Below, piece by piece: positions 1 through 9,935 of a DNA stretch of 64,000 nucleotides (its first letter is position 1; every line of letters starts with the position of its first letter). Origin of the DNA: Adiantum capillus-veneris (taxonomy: Eukaryota; Streptophyta; Polypodiopsida; Polypodiales; Pteridaceae); the NCBI GenBank assembly GCA_014529385.2, contig CM043949.1, positions 143,983,242 through 144,047,241 of the forward strand, read 5' to 3'. Made by a program: the position numbers and the translations under genes. The notes below the pieces were generated by a model that was not told the DNA's origin, did not search any database, and was given only the letters and a program-made list of their open reading frames with translations.

Positions 1-284
1 TGTGTGTGTGTGAAAGAGAGAGAGAGAGAGGGAGAGTGTGTGTGCGATCGAGCATTACGAAGGCACGACGGCGGCGAAGCGGTTGAGCGCGGCACGACTG
101 CAGCTTCTTCTTCATCGCGGCGAGGAATCCACCACGAAGGCGAGCGTAGAGCGGTGAGTGACACACCCTTTGTTTTCTTGAGCTTGCTAGTTTAGGCTTG
201 TTGTGTGCTTGGAGCCGTTTGTGGCTCGCATACGGTGTATTGGGAAGTCCCTTGCTTCGACAGTGCAGCAAGGAGCGCACAGTT

Positions 285-322
<38 letters not shown>

Positions 323-734
323 CAAAAACACTATGTGTGTGTGTGTATGTGTGTGTGTGAGAGAGAGAGAGAGAGAGGGAGAGAGAAAGAGGGGAATGGA
401 ACATCAGAATGAGGAGAGGGAAGGAGCATACCTGGCTCTCCTTCCTCTCCTCGTGTGTGTGTGTGTGTTTGTGTGTGTGTGTGGAGAAGAAAAAGAGAGA
501 GAGAGAGATAGAGAGAGAGGGAGAGCGTTACCTGCTCCTTCCTTGAGGGCGCCGAAAAACTCAGATCTCAGATCTGAGTTTTTGGGCGCGCTTGGTTATT
601 TTATTAGCCCAGCCGGCGTCGCTATGAGCGTCGCAAATTTCTTTGTAAATTTGCGACGCTCATAGCGACGCCGGGATATTTTTTTTTGAGCGTCGCTGTG
701 TGAGCGTCGCTAATATGAATAGCCTCTTGTAGTG
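1..734 (-). mobile_element. CACTA (En/Spm) family 1, terminal part
   Basis: Read from 734 leftwards, this begins CACTACAAGAGG, the classic CACTA terminus, and then runs almost base for base like the stretch starting at 40361: GCGACGCT subterminal repeats, an AGATCTGAGATCTGAG block, then (CT)n/(CA)n tracts. The rest of the element lies left of the window. It is inserted in CACTA family 2, because bases from 735 on match 49523 onward, where no insertion is present. The small reading frames across the GA/CT tracts are not genes. Nothing here codes for a protein. The 3-bp target duplication cannot be checked because the other end is outside. Confidence 0.88.
614..673. repeat. Subterminal inverted repeat of CACTA-1
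   Basis: Two perfect 27-base arms (614-640 and 647-673) around a 6-base loop contain the GCGACGCT motif twice per arm; the same motif recurs at 688-713. Clustered subterminal motifs in both orientations are where the DNA-binding TnpA protein acts in known CACTA elements. The counterpart near 40420-40484 is slightly degraded. Confidence 0.85.
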
Positions 735-1400
735 ATACCAGTAAAATTGCTAGGAGACGGCAAGGAACAACACATGAAGAGTATATAAAAAGCCATATTT
801 CATACTTACCCAAGGAGCGCATCGACACTTGCATTGCTCCAGCCGAATTTCACTTGCAAGTTGAGAACTTCCAACAATGCCCAAAGCACCGAATAATGTG
901 CCTGTCATAAAGAGATGTTCCGATACTCGGCATGAATCTATCCTCCGTTGTTGCTACACATTGAGTGCAGGGCTGACAGTCCTCCTCGCACACGTCGCAC
1001 TCACTCATCACACATGTCAAACATGTGCTCATCCTCTACCTCAAAGTGCAACTGAGATGCCATAGGAGTTGTGGATGTAGAGCCAACGGGAGGATCACCA
1101 TGCGGTGCACCCAAATCGTCTAGTAGCTCTTGCCTCTGTTGTTAGGCCTTGTGCACCGATGCACCACCACCAAACACAGACCAATGGGGCTTTTTCAAGG
1201 ATGCGAAAGCCCTTCGTTCTCCACGTGCTCCAATGCAACGCGCCTCAAGCGAGGGATTGCCCTTTTGCACTTGGTGTAAGGACAAGGGAGTTTTTCCTTG
1301 AGCCATCGATCACGGTCACGGCCTCCAGAGGGGGCCACGATAATCACAGTCGATGTCCTACACACGCGATAAATTTTTTATTTAGTCATGTGCCTTTTTT
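735..1400 (-). pseudogene. TNP2 transposase N-terminal exons (CACTA-2 copy A)
   Basis: The minus strand corresponds to the start of the transposase gene in copy B. It holds the cysteine-containing transposase-associated domain (about 1200-1300, PCxxC-type motif) and a TSLYDG-like stretch, then FGWSN near 815-850, ending at a GGTAAGT-type splice donor near 810. In TNP2 proteins this part precedes the catalytic domain. The reading frame is broken by frameshifts, and the following exons are beyond the CACTA-1 element that sits in the first intron. Part of a dead transposase. Confidence 0.7.
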
Positions 1401-2376
1401 AAAAAAATAAAATAGAGAACGTTTTAAATTCTAATAAAAATAATACTGAACTTAAATTCAAAGAGAATAAACAACCATGAGTGCTAAAAGATAAATTAAA
1501 TAAAAGTAGACTTAGAAAATGCAAATAGTAAACATCTAAAAGTACTACAAAATAAAATATTTATAAAAAATTAAAAATCTTCATAAAAAACTCAAAAGGC
1601 TAAGAAATGAAATAATTGATATCTAAGGGTAGAAGGGGTGGTTTGTACCCCTCCCCCCCCTCCTCCCCTGCAACCTTGGATACATTTGTATCCATTTGAA
1701 ATGAATTATCGCGGAATAGTGGCAGTAATAGGCACGGTAATAGAAGCAAGAATAGGCGTGATAATATCTGCAATAATTCATGGCACCTAAAATAGAGGAG
1801 GAGGGGAGAGTATGCTGCATTTTGACTGCATACCCTGCCCTCCTTCCTCTCCGCCATCTCTACATCTCAAGCTCCCCCCCCCCCTCTTCACCTCCCACAC
1901 CACTCCTCCCTCTCTCCCTCCTCCCTCTCTCCCTACTCCATCTCTCCTTACTCCATCTTAAACACAACAACAACACATACACACACACGCATGTTCGGGC
2001 ACTCCTCGAAGGGGTTTTTTGCGCTCGTCATTGGAAGCTCAACCTAACCAGAAACCACGCTACAACCAAAGGTATTCACAAAACAGTGCCCCCCCCCCCC
2101 CCCCCCCCCCCCCTTCTTTCCCTATTGTTTTCTACTCCACAAACACACACATAGGAACACGCACGCACACAAACACACACACACACACACACACACGTAC
2201 ATGCATAAACTCTAAAAATTGATGCGAAAGATAGAGATATCATGACATACCTCGTTCATTTGAAAAATGGTTGCGTGCTTGAAATGTCTCTTCGTGCATG
2301 GCAATCAATATCTGCTTGTTTGCAAATGTTAGATTTTTTAGGGTATCTCTGTGTTAGATTTGCTAGATTTGTTAGA

Positions 2377-2409
<33 letters not shown>

Positions 2410-2443
2410 GAAGAGATAGGGAGAAATATATAGATCGATAGAT

Positions 2444-2480
<37 letters not shown>
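1401..2480. other. 5' region of CACTA-2 copy A, no gene
   Basis: This holds an AT-rich stretch (1400-1620), CGGTAATA-like repeated motifs (1710-1775) that may be subterminal repeats, a CT-rich stretch, a run of 25 C (2089-2113), a (CA)n and a (GA)n ending at 2480. All of it is present in copy B at 50220-51290. No credible coding sequence was seen; the proline- and serine-rich frames come from simple repeats. Confidence 0.7.
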
Positions 2481-2484
<4 letters not shown>

Positions 2485-3594
2485 CAGGAACCAAATAATA
2501 GAGATAGACAGCAAAAGGTAGAGAAAGAGATCTTTGTATTGATGAATCTTTGCAGACTTTTGATACAACAGAGGAGCAATTGAATATAGGCGCACTCTGT
2601 TGTACGGAGCGCGAACCTCATGACCACACCCCCGAGCTTCACTCCGCTTGCATGCAGCTTCTCACTCGCACTCGCACTCGGAGAAGAGGAGATCTGTGAA
2701 TGATCCCCAAACGCACCACCCGTCGTGCTTTTATCCTTCTTTTCCTCGAAAAGCCTGCACGATTTTTGCACCAAGTATACCTACGAGAATAATATAAGAA
2801 TGTGATCGCTAAGCGATCCGTGAATGTTATATTTTTATCATGAAACTTTGCACAGATCCTATTTCACACACTGATTTCTCCATCGCCTACAAGATAGCCA
2901 AAAGAACATACTTGTGCAACCAATTCAACATGATAATCAAAGTAAAAAAACATAATTATATACCTTCATAATCTCAATTGCAATACTCTACCATGAAGAA
3001 ACAATCCACTTCTTGGTTGATAGCAAGGAGAGCCGTATGATGTTGTATGTCTGTCTGTCCCTGTGTATACTACACTGCTGCTGCCTTCTGTTTGTTTTGA
3101 TCATAACTTTTACAAACAAACTTAGAACAGAGCAATCCAGGTACTCAAAACGACAGGAAGAGGTCTGTTCTACAAAGCCACATGGACAGAATTGCAAAAA
3201 ACGTCTCTGTTTGGCTAAAAACGCAACTTTTAGGTCGCAACTCTTAAAACCTCTATTTTTGGGTCTCCACTACTTTTACAACTTATTTTAAACCTATCCA
3301 TGCATTTTAAGCTAAAACACATAAATATAAAACATTGATATTAATAAAAATCTCAATTTTACTGTTCATAGACAGTCTACAGACTATCTGTTATTCATTA
3401 ATCTTTATCTAATACGTTTTTTTCTTAGTGTATTATTTAAAAAAAGAATATATGTTCTCTCTTAATATCTCAAACTCATTCATATAAGCTCTATTTAGTA
3501 GACTATTCAACAATTTTTCAAATCGTGTTAAACGAACAATATGCCCTACTACATTCTTCTCGACTTTAAGAACTTCAAAAATTAGTCCTATTAC
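2481..3594 (-). repeat. Gypsy-1 LTR, inverted copy
   Basis: It starts with GTCACAGGAAC (the expected first base T is replaced) and ends CCTATTACA at 3594, followed by the reversed polypurine tract TTCTCCCCTTATC. It is the reverse complement of 6014-7152 with moderate divergence. It shares end sequences with the LTRs of gypsy-2, so the two belong to related families. Confidence 0.88.
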
Positions 3595-4020
3595 ATTCTC
3601 CCCTTATCAAAATTAACTCTGTCTCAGAGTTGGAAAGAGAGAAAAATTCTCTTTGCAAAACACTAAGATCAACCCATGATGCATCCTCTACTGGATAGTT
3701 CTGCCACTTAACTAAAACTTCCACAATGTCTCTATTTCTTAGATGTTTAACACGCCTATCTAGCACTAAGTCTGGTTCTACAGTCAATGTTCCGTCATCT
3801 TTCAACTTAGAGTTGTCATGTAGAACATGATGCACATTACGAATATACTTCTTTTAATAAACTCACATGAATTACAGGATGCACTTTAACATGAGAAGGA
3901 AATTCTGATTTGTAATCTAATGAATCAATGCGCTTCAAAATTTTAAATGGCCCAACAAATCGTGCAGACAATCTTCTATCCGTTCCAAGAACCAAATGAG
4001 ACTTCTCAAGAATTGACCAA
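3595..4020 (-). pseudogene. Gypsy-1 integrase C-terminus and chromodomain (inverted arm)
   Basis: The minus-strand frame runs from about 4008 to 3575 with one break near 3836. It starts inside the GPY/F module of integrase (RFVGPFKIL) and continues through HPVIHVSLL to a chromodomain (VLVKWQNYPVEDASWVDL), which in chromoviruses directs integration to modified chromatin. It is the same protein region as plus-strand 5590-5990, and its chromodomain is better preserved than that copy. Upstream sequence stops abruptly at the junction near 4015-4024. Confidence 0.85.
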
Positions 4021-4023
4021 ATG

Positions 4024-6013
4024 AGCAAGTCCTTTGACCGAATTGACCAAGAAAGACAAGGTTTTTGTGTGGACTTATACCTGTGAGACTGCTTTTGAGA
4101 CCTTGAAGGCTAAAATAGTGGAAAATTGTGTTTTAAAAGTTCCTGACGTGGGCAGACCATTTGTTGTGTCATGTGACACTAGTGGTGTACAACTAGGTTG
4201 TGTTTTGACACAAGAAGGAAGAGTGGTTACATATGAGTCTAGGAAATTAAGACGAAATGAATTGAACTATGCAACACATGATCTAGAATTGCTTGCTGTT
4301 GTTTATGCATTGAAACATTGGCGTCCTCTTTTGTTGGGTGTCAAAATTCGAATTGTGTACTGATCATCAAATTTTGAAGTATATTTTCACTCAGCCATTG
4401 TTAAACAACAGACAAAGGAGATGGATTGAATTGCTGGCTGAGTAGGATTTTGATTTGAAGTATTTGTGTGGAAAAGAAAATAAAGTTGCAGATGCATTGA
4501 GTCGTAGGACCATGTGTAATTTGTTGACTGTTGTGCGATCCAATTTGATTGATGAGATACATGCCGAAGTTGAAAATAATTCCTTTTATATGCCTATTTT
4601 GAAATTCTTGCGTGAGAATATTGGTGAGATGTATGAGAACAAATATCACTTGTATAAGGGAAATATGTATTATTATGACCGCTTCTGTATTCCTGCAAAT
4701 TCTGTTTTTAAGAGTCAAATTCTGCATGAGTGTCATAATTCACCTTTTCCTTGTCATCCTGGATTGAATAAGACATATGAAAAGATTAAAAGTTCATTCT
4801 TTTGGCCGCGTATGAAATTGGATGTTAAGAATTATGTGCGTGAGTGCTTTCAATGTCAACAAGTTAAGATTGAACATAAGAGGATGGCTGGTGACCTTCA
4901 ACTCTTAGACATTCCTTTACAGAAGTGGGAGTCTATATCCATGGACTTTATCATTAGACTTCGTACTACTTGTGGAGGGTATGACTCGATCTTTGTGGTG
5001 GTAGATAGACTCACAAAACAAGCTCACTTTTTTCCAGTAAAAGTAACTGATACTGCATTGACCATTACACGCTTTTTCGTGAAAGAGATATTTCGTTTGC
5101 ATGGCATGCCCAAGAGCATAGTGTCTAATAGAGATTCTAAGTTCACTTCTCATTTCTAGAGAGCGACTTTTGACTCTATAGGTATCCAGTTATGCATGTC
5201 TACTGCTTTCCATCCTCAAACAGATGGGAAAACGGAGAGAGTGAATCGTATTTTAGAAGATATGTTACGAATGTATGTCAAGGAAAACCAATCTAATTGG
5301 AATGAATATCTGCCTTTGGTTGAATTTACATATAACAGTTCATATCATTCATCTATTAGGATGACTCCGTTTGAGGCAATTTATGGCTACAACTGTTCCA
5401 CACGTATTAGTTTTCTTAACTCGAGGAATAAGGTATAACTGTCACGTGAGATGCTTGAGAAAATGGATAACGAGTTGGCCAAAATTAGGGGGAATATTAC
5501 AGAAGCTCAAAAGAGACACAAATTGTATTATGACAAGAAACATTGGGTTGTGGAGTATGAAACTGGTGATATGGTTTTCTTAAAGGTCATTTCTGAAAAG
5601 TCTCATTTGATTCTTGGAAAGGATAGAAGATTGTCTCCAGGATTTGCTGGGCCATTTAAAATTTTGAAGCGCATTGGTTCATTAGCTTACAAATTAGAAT
5701 TGCCTTCTCATGTTAAAGTGCGTCCTGTATTTCATGTGAGTTTATTGAAAAAGTATATTCGTAATGTGCATCATGTTTTACAAGACAACTCTAAGTTGAA
5801 AGATGACGGACCATTGACTGTAGAACCAAACTTAGTGCTAGATAGGCGTGTTAAACATCTGAGAAATAGAGACATTGTAAAAGTTTTGGTTAAGTTGCAG
5901 AACTATCCAGTAGCTAGAGGATGCATCATGGGTTGATCTTAGTGTTTTGCAAAGAGAATTTTCCTCACTTTCGACCAACTCTGAGGACAGAGTTAATTTT
6001 GATAAGGGGAGAA
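4024..6013 (+). pseudogene. Gypsy-1 pol remnant: RNase H, integrase, chromodomain
   Basis: The frame opens within the RT/RNase H connection (LTELTKKDK) and carries the RNase H acidic motif (SCDTSG), an [14 protein letters not shown] tether, the HHCC zinc-binding domain (HECHN, CHPGL, CFQCQQ), the integrase core (SMDFI, then SNRDSKF), FHPQTDGKTERVN, GPFKILKRI and a chromodomain. Stops interrupt it at about 5157 (Trp codon to TAG) and 5436 (GAA to TAA relative to gypsy-2), a frame change lies near 4365, and a 4-base insertion near 5912 breaks the chromodomain. A GGGGAGAA polypurine tract precedes the LTR. It cannot encode an active protein. Confidence 0.9.
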
Positions 6014-7150
6014 TGTAATAGGACTAATTCTTGAAGTTCTTAAAGTCGAGAAGAATGTAGTAGGGCATATCTTTCGTTTAGCACGATTTGAAAGATTGTT
6101 GAATAGTCTATTAAATAGAGCTTAAATGAATGAGTTTGAGATATTAAGAGACAACGTATATTCGTTTTTTAAAATAATACACTAAAGACGTATTTGATAA
6201 AGATTAATGAATAACAGATAGTCTGTTTATGAACAGTAAAATTGAGATTTTTATTAATATTAATATTTTATATTTATGTATTTTAGCTTAAAATGCATGG
6301 GTAGGCTTCAAATAAGTTGAAAAAGTAATGGAGATTCAAAAATAGAGGTTTTACAGGTCGCGACCTAAAAGTTGCGTTTTCAGCCAAAGAAAGACGTTTT
6401 TCACAATTCTGTTCACCAAGCCTTGTAGACCAAATCTATTCCCGTTGTTTTGAGTACCTGGATTGCTCTGTTCTGCGTTCGTTTGTAAAAGTTATGATGA
6501 AAACAAACAGAAGGCACCAGCAGTGTAGTATACATAGGGACAGGCAGACATACAACAACATACAACTCTCCCTGCTATCAACCAAGAAGTGGATTTGTTT
6601 CTTCATGGTAGTCTATTGCAATTGCGATTATGAAGGTACATAATTATGTTTTCTTTATTTGGTTATCATGTTGAATTGGTTGCACGAGTATGTTCTTTTG
6701 GCTATTTTGTAGGCGATGCAGAAATCAATGTGTGAAACAGGATGTATGCAAATTGTCATGATAGAAATCTAACCTTTACGGATCGCTTAGCGATCACGTT
6801 CTTATATTATTCTTGCAGGTATACTTGGTGCGAAAATTGTGCAGGCTTTTCGAGGAAAAGAAGGATAAAAGCACGACAGATGGTGCGTTTGGGGATCATT
6901 CGAAGATCTCCTCTTCTGCGAGTGCGAGTGCGAGTGCGAGTGTGAGTGCGAGTGCGAGTGCAAGTGCGAGTGAGACGTTGCATGCAAGCGAACTGAAGCT
7001 CGAGGGTGGTCGGGAGGTTCGAGCTCCGTACAACAGAGTGCGTCCATATTCAATTGCTCCTCTGTTGTATCAAAACTCTACAAAAATCCATCAATACAAA
7101 GATCTCTTTCTCTATCTTTTGTTGCCTATCTCTATTATTTCGTTCCTGTG

Positions 7151-7152
<2 letters not shown>
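6014..7152 (+). repeat. Gypsy-1 3' LTR
   Basis: It begins TGTAATAGGAC directly after the polypurine tract and ends near CCTGTGA at about 7152. It contains a GCGAGT hexanucleotide array at about 6919-6972, which is shorter in the inverted copy, and a block shared with gypsy-2 LTRs. The next bases are the (CA)n/(GA)n of the CACTA-2 host element. Confidence 0.88.
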
Positions 7153-7154
<2 letters not shown>

Positions 7155-7200
<46 letters not shown>

Positions 7201-8160
7201 GGAGAAGGAAAGCGGGAGATAGAGAGAGATAGGGAAAGAGGGAGAGAGAGAGAGATAGAGAAAGAGAGAGAGAGAAATAGAGATATCCGTGGGGAGAAAG
7301 AGGGAAAGAGGGAGAGAGAGTAATAGAGATATCCGTCGGGAGAAAGAGATAGATAGAGAGAGGAAGATAAAGAAATAGGGAGATAGAGAGCAATGGTTGT
7401 AGGCGGAGCAAGCATTTTTTGGTGTGCACAATGCGGGTATGCTCCTGCTTCTATAGAATTCTATGAAAAAGACCTTCTGTACATGGCGTCGATGGACCCT
7501 TGGAAATTTCTTTCTACTCTCTTCTCCTTAACTGCTCTATCTCTCTTCCTATCTCTTTCTCCCATCAAATAGGCATTAGGTTGGATAGCTTTTAATGATA
7601 CGGTACCTCTGAATGGAGGCAACCATGCAATATGCAAAGTAATCCCTCGAACAAGGAGTTCTTGTGAAGAGATGTTGCACAAGAAGCACAATAATGAAGC
7701 TCTTCTTCATAGCACTCTAAAGAAGCAAGAGCACCCTTGCACTATGCACAACACAAAATGATGGCTACATTTACAACCATAACTCTTTATCTCTACTCAA
7801 AAGGATGGCTACATTACGTAGTTGTATATATATTTGTGTGTACATATATATTTATTTATGCATGTATGTAGACACTAAGTACGGGAGCATAGCACCCGAA
7901 GGTTAGAAGCTTCCTCTTGAGTATAGTCCTTTTTTAATCCTGTCGTTGCGGTCATTGGTCCACTCATGCATAAATTATCGCAATGTACCTTTGGTTTTAC
8001 CACGGTTGAGACTGTGATGATACCTAAAGAGGTGCTCTTCACCTTTGGATCTACTAGCCTCTACTTAGGTCTACTAGTATGTATATGTATCTACCTGTTT
8101 GTGTGCTAATATACTTGTGTACATATTTATAGATGAGCGAGTAGGGGCGGAAGCTAAATC
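7155..8160. other. Central CACTA-2 copy A sequence, no recognised gene
   Basis: (CA)n and purine-rich repeats (7155-7390) are followed by a stretch matching 56958-57720. Bases 7371-7376 (AGAAAT) are the empty site of the copia insertion found in copy B. A plus-strand frame from 7483 would give a hydrophobic leader (MASMDPWKFLSTLF) that stops after about 30 codons. Its start codon is not followed in copy B, so I do not call a gene. Confidence 0.6.
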
Positions 8161-8162
8161 TC

Positions 8163-9700
8163 ATATTGCTCTTTGTAATGTAGATGTCAGACGAGAGACC
8201 ACCTGGTGGGGAGCAGCCATCTAGCTCTTGTTTTGGTTGGTTCACGTCCCAGGTGGGCTCCCACCCGGGGTGGACATTGCCTTTAGTGGACCCGAGTCTT
8301 GAGGCGATGAGAACAAGCAAAGAAATAAAGATTGTTTCTAGCTATTCAACACTAAACCACGAGTTTCATAGGTTTATTTTTGTTATTTGCAGGGATGGCC
8401 ATCCTACACCTACTCTACTCAAGGTCCTCCACCGGTCGTAGATCGAGGCCTATGTTCTTTCTCCGTAGACCACACCATGGGGGAGTCAAGAAGGGACTTT
8501 TTAACTACAGAGCCTTGCATTGACGGCACCTTAGTCTACGGCCCCTTCTTATCGTCCTAGTACTCCCCTTCCATCGCAGGGTCCTACTCCCATCGCATCA
8601 CAGGGTCCTACGCCACTCCATTCCACTTGTGCTTTGCTAGAACACCGTCGACGAACTTTCTATAGAAGCGCGCGTTGACCCTCATCTCAAGACATCGAGC
8701 ATCATGAGAGACCATGCGGCGGCGGATCTTGTGGCTTCGCTTGTTTTTGTAGTGGCGAGGGAACGGATTCCCCACTTTCAAGGCGTGCCACCCCTGATGT
8801 AGAGGACGAGTATACTAATGCACCCATGCCAGACACGCATGGGTGCTACTACAGGGTTAACTATGGTGGCTAGGTAGACTTCGGCACACCACAGGGCAAG
8901 GCATTTCAACGCCACCTACAAATTTTTATATAATCAACGTATAAGAATTTTTTTGTAAAGTTTAGAGACCAACAACACAATCATGGAGGCTACATTGAGG
9001 ACGCATTGCTAGCTAGATTTGTAAATGTCCCCGATCAACCTTGTTCACAACAGTGGTTGGAGGACTAGATAAGATTTTTTCTAAAAAACAAGCAATCTAG
9101 TGTGCAACATGCAGCAGCCAACCAGGTTAGAGATCCAGACAAGAGCTATCGCGGTGGGAACATTGCAGATGCGGAGTGGAAGTCGGCAATGCTGGAAAAG
9201 AGCGATCAGGCGGTGACCGGCTCATTCTACAGACAACAACGCAAAGCTTGTGCCAGACAAACTCCCATGCACTATGGCTGAGGAGGCAAGGCAATGTAGA
9301 AGGACAAATATGTAAGATTGATTAAATTATAGCGTCGATCAGTGATTTTAAAGACCGTAGTTGATGATTTGTTATTGTTATTGCTAACTTAGAAAAATAT
9401 CACTCTTACTCGACCAACCAGAGAGATGGTCAAGTATCGAGAGCGACATACATAATTTGAAACTTGGCAATGATTGTTCAAGAACAACAACATCTCTTGC
9501 GAGAAATTCGACGCGGCGGTTGGATCACTACACGCGGTAAGTTTAAACACGTTTGTATCAATTGTTTTGAGTTGTTGATAATTTAAATATGTTTGGGTTT
9601 ATGTAGAGTTAAGGTGATTAAACGTACGTGCCTTTGGACAACGATGAGATTGAGGAGGATTAGATAGAAAAATATTCATCCAAACTTTCGTAAAGTCCCA
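8163..9700 (+). pseudogene. Exon-like remnants of a second CACTA-2 gene
   Basis: A plus-strand frame from about 8187 (MSDERPPGGEQ) runs to a TTATTTGCAG acceptor at about 8391, and further coding-like stretches lie at 8392-8690, 8960-9300 and 9420-9530. The last ends at a CGGTAAGT donor with a TTATGTAG acceptor at about 9606. Copy B has the same blocks at 57727-58590 with different stops. CACTA elements often carry a second gene for the TnpA-type DNA-binding protein; position, divergent direction and intron-like borders fit that, but I recognise no TnpA motif. Frameshifts and stops abound. Confidence 0.35.
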
Positions 9701-9866
9701 ATGTGGCAGAATGTATATACAACTATTTACATTTTATTGTACTTTTTTAAATAGTTGATCTTCTGCATATTAAATTGTCAAGGTAAAGTAAATTCAATTT
9801 CAATTCTTTGGTTCTTTTGTATACTCTTCCAAAAAACAATTGATGTTTCATTGTTTTATGTAGGTC

Positions 9867-9933
9867 AAAAATAAAGGTGCCATTTGGGCCACCCAATTTT
9901 GGGTGGCCCAAATCAGTGAGCACCTTTATTTTT
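9867..9933. repeat. Imperfect hairpin at an element junction
   Basis: AAAAATAAAGGTGC (9867-9880) is inverted at 9920-9933, and inside it TTTGGGCCACCCAA is inverted to TTGGGTGGCCCAAA. It sits exactly where CACTA-2-like DNA gives way to the truncated gypsy-3 integrase. It may be a small MITE-like insertion or a by-product of the deletion that removed the gypsy-3 3' end. Confidence 0.6.
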
Positions 9934-9935
9934 AA

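Larger units (their letters stand above)
2481..7152. mobile_element. Gypsy-1: chromovirus in inverted-repeat configuration
   Basis: This is a Ty3/gypsy element whose two ends are the same LTR in opposite orientation. The left arm (2481 to about 4015) is the 3' part of the element, on the minus strand: LTR, polypurine tract, chromodomain and integrase C-terminus. The right arm and centre (about 4024-7152) are plus strand: RNase H, integrase, chromodomain, polypurine tract and LTR. The arms are inverted repeats of about 1.5 kb around a spacer of about 1.6 kb. gag, protease, most of RT and the primer site are missing. No target duplication is visible (GAGAG at left, repeat-rich ACACA at right). 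Copy B has no insertion here. Confidence 0.88.
735..9740 (-). mobile_element. CACTA family 2, copy A (interrupted)
   Basis: The stretches 735-2480 and 7155-9110 match 49523-51518 and 56958-58630 in order and orientation, so they are one element now split by the gypsy-1 insertion at 2481-7152. The left part carries the first exon region of a TNP2 transposase on the minus strand; the right part carries plus-strand exon-like remnants. The left end is cut by the CACTA-1 insertion at 734. The right end is not defined; homology to copy B stops at about 9110 because copy B breaks there, and 9110-9740 is assigned only by continuity. Confidence 0.72.

Noticed and set aside
198-665. 155-codon plus-strand frame
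   Set aside because: It runs through (CT)n, (GT)n, (GA)n and the CACTA-1 terminal hairpin; no coding character.
3013-3291. 92-codon plus-strand frame inside the gypsy-1 LTR
   Set aside because: It lies wholly in an inverted LTR, and the other LTR does not preserve the frame.
7461-7691. Small gene with a signal-peptide-like start (7483) or the opposite-strand frame
   Set aside because: The plus frame stops after about 30 codons and its start is altered in copy B; the minus frame has no recognisable motif.
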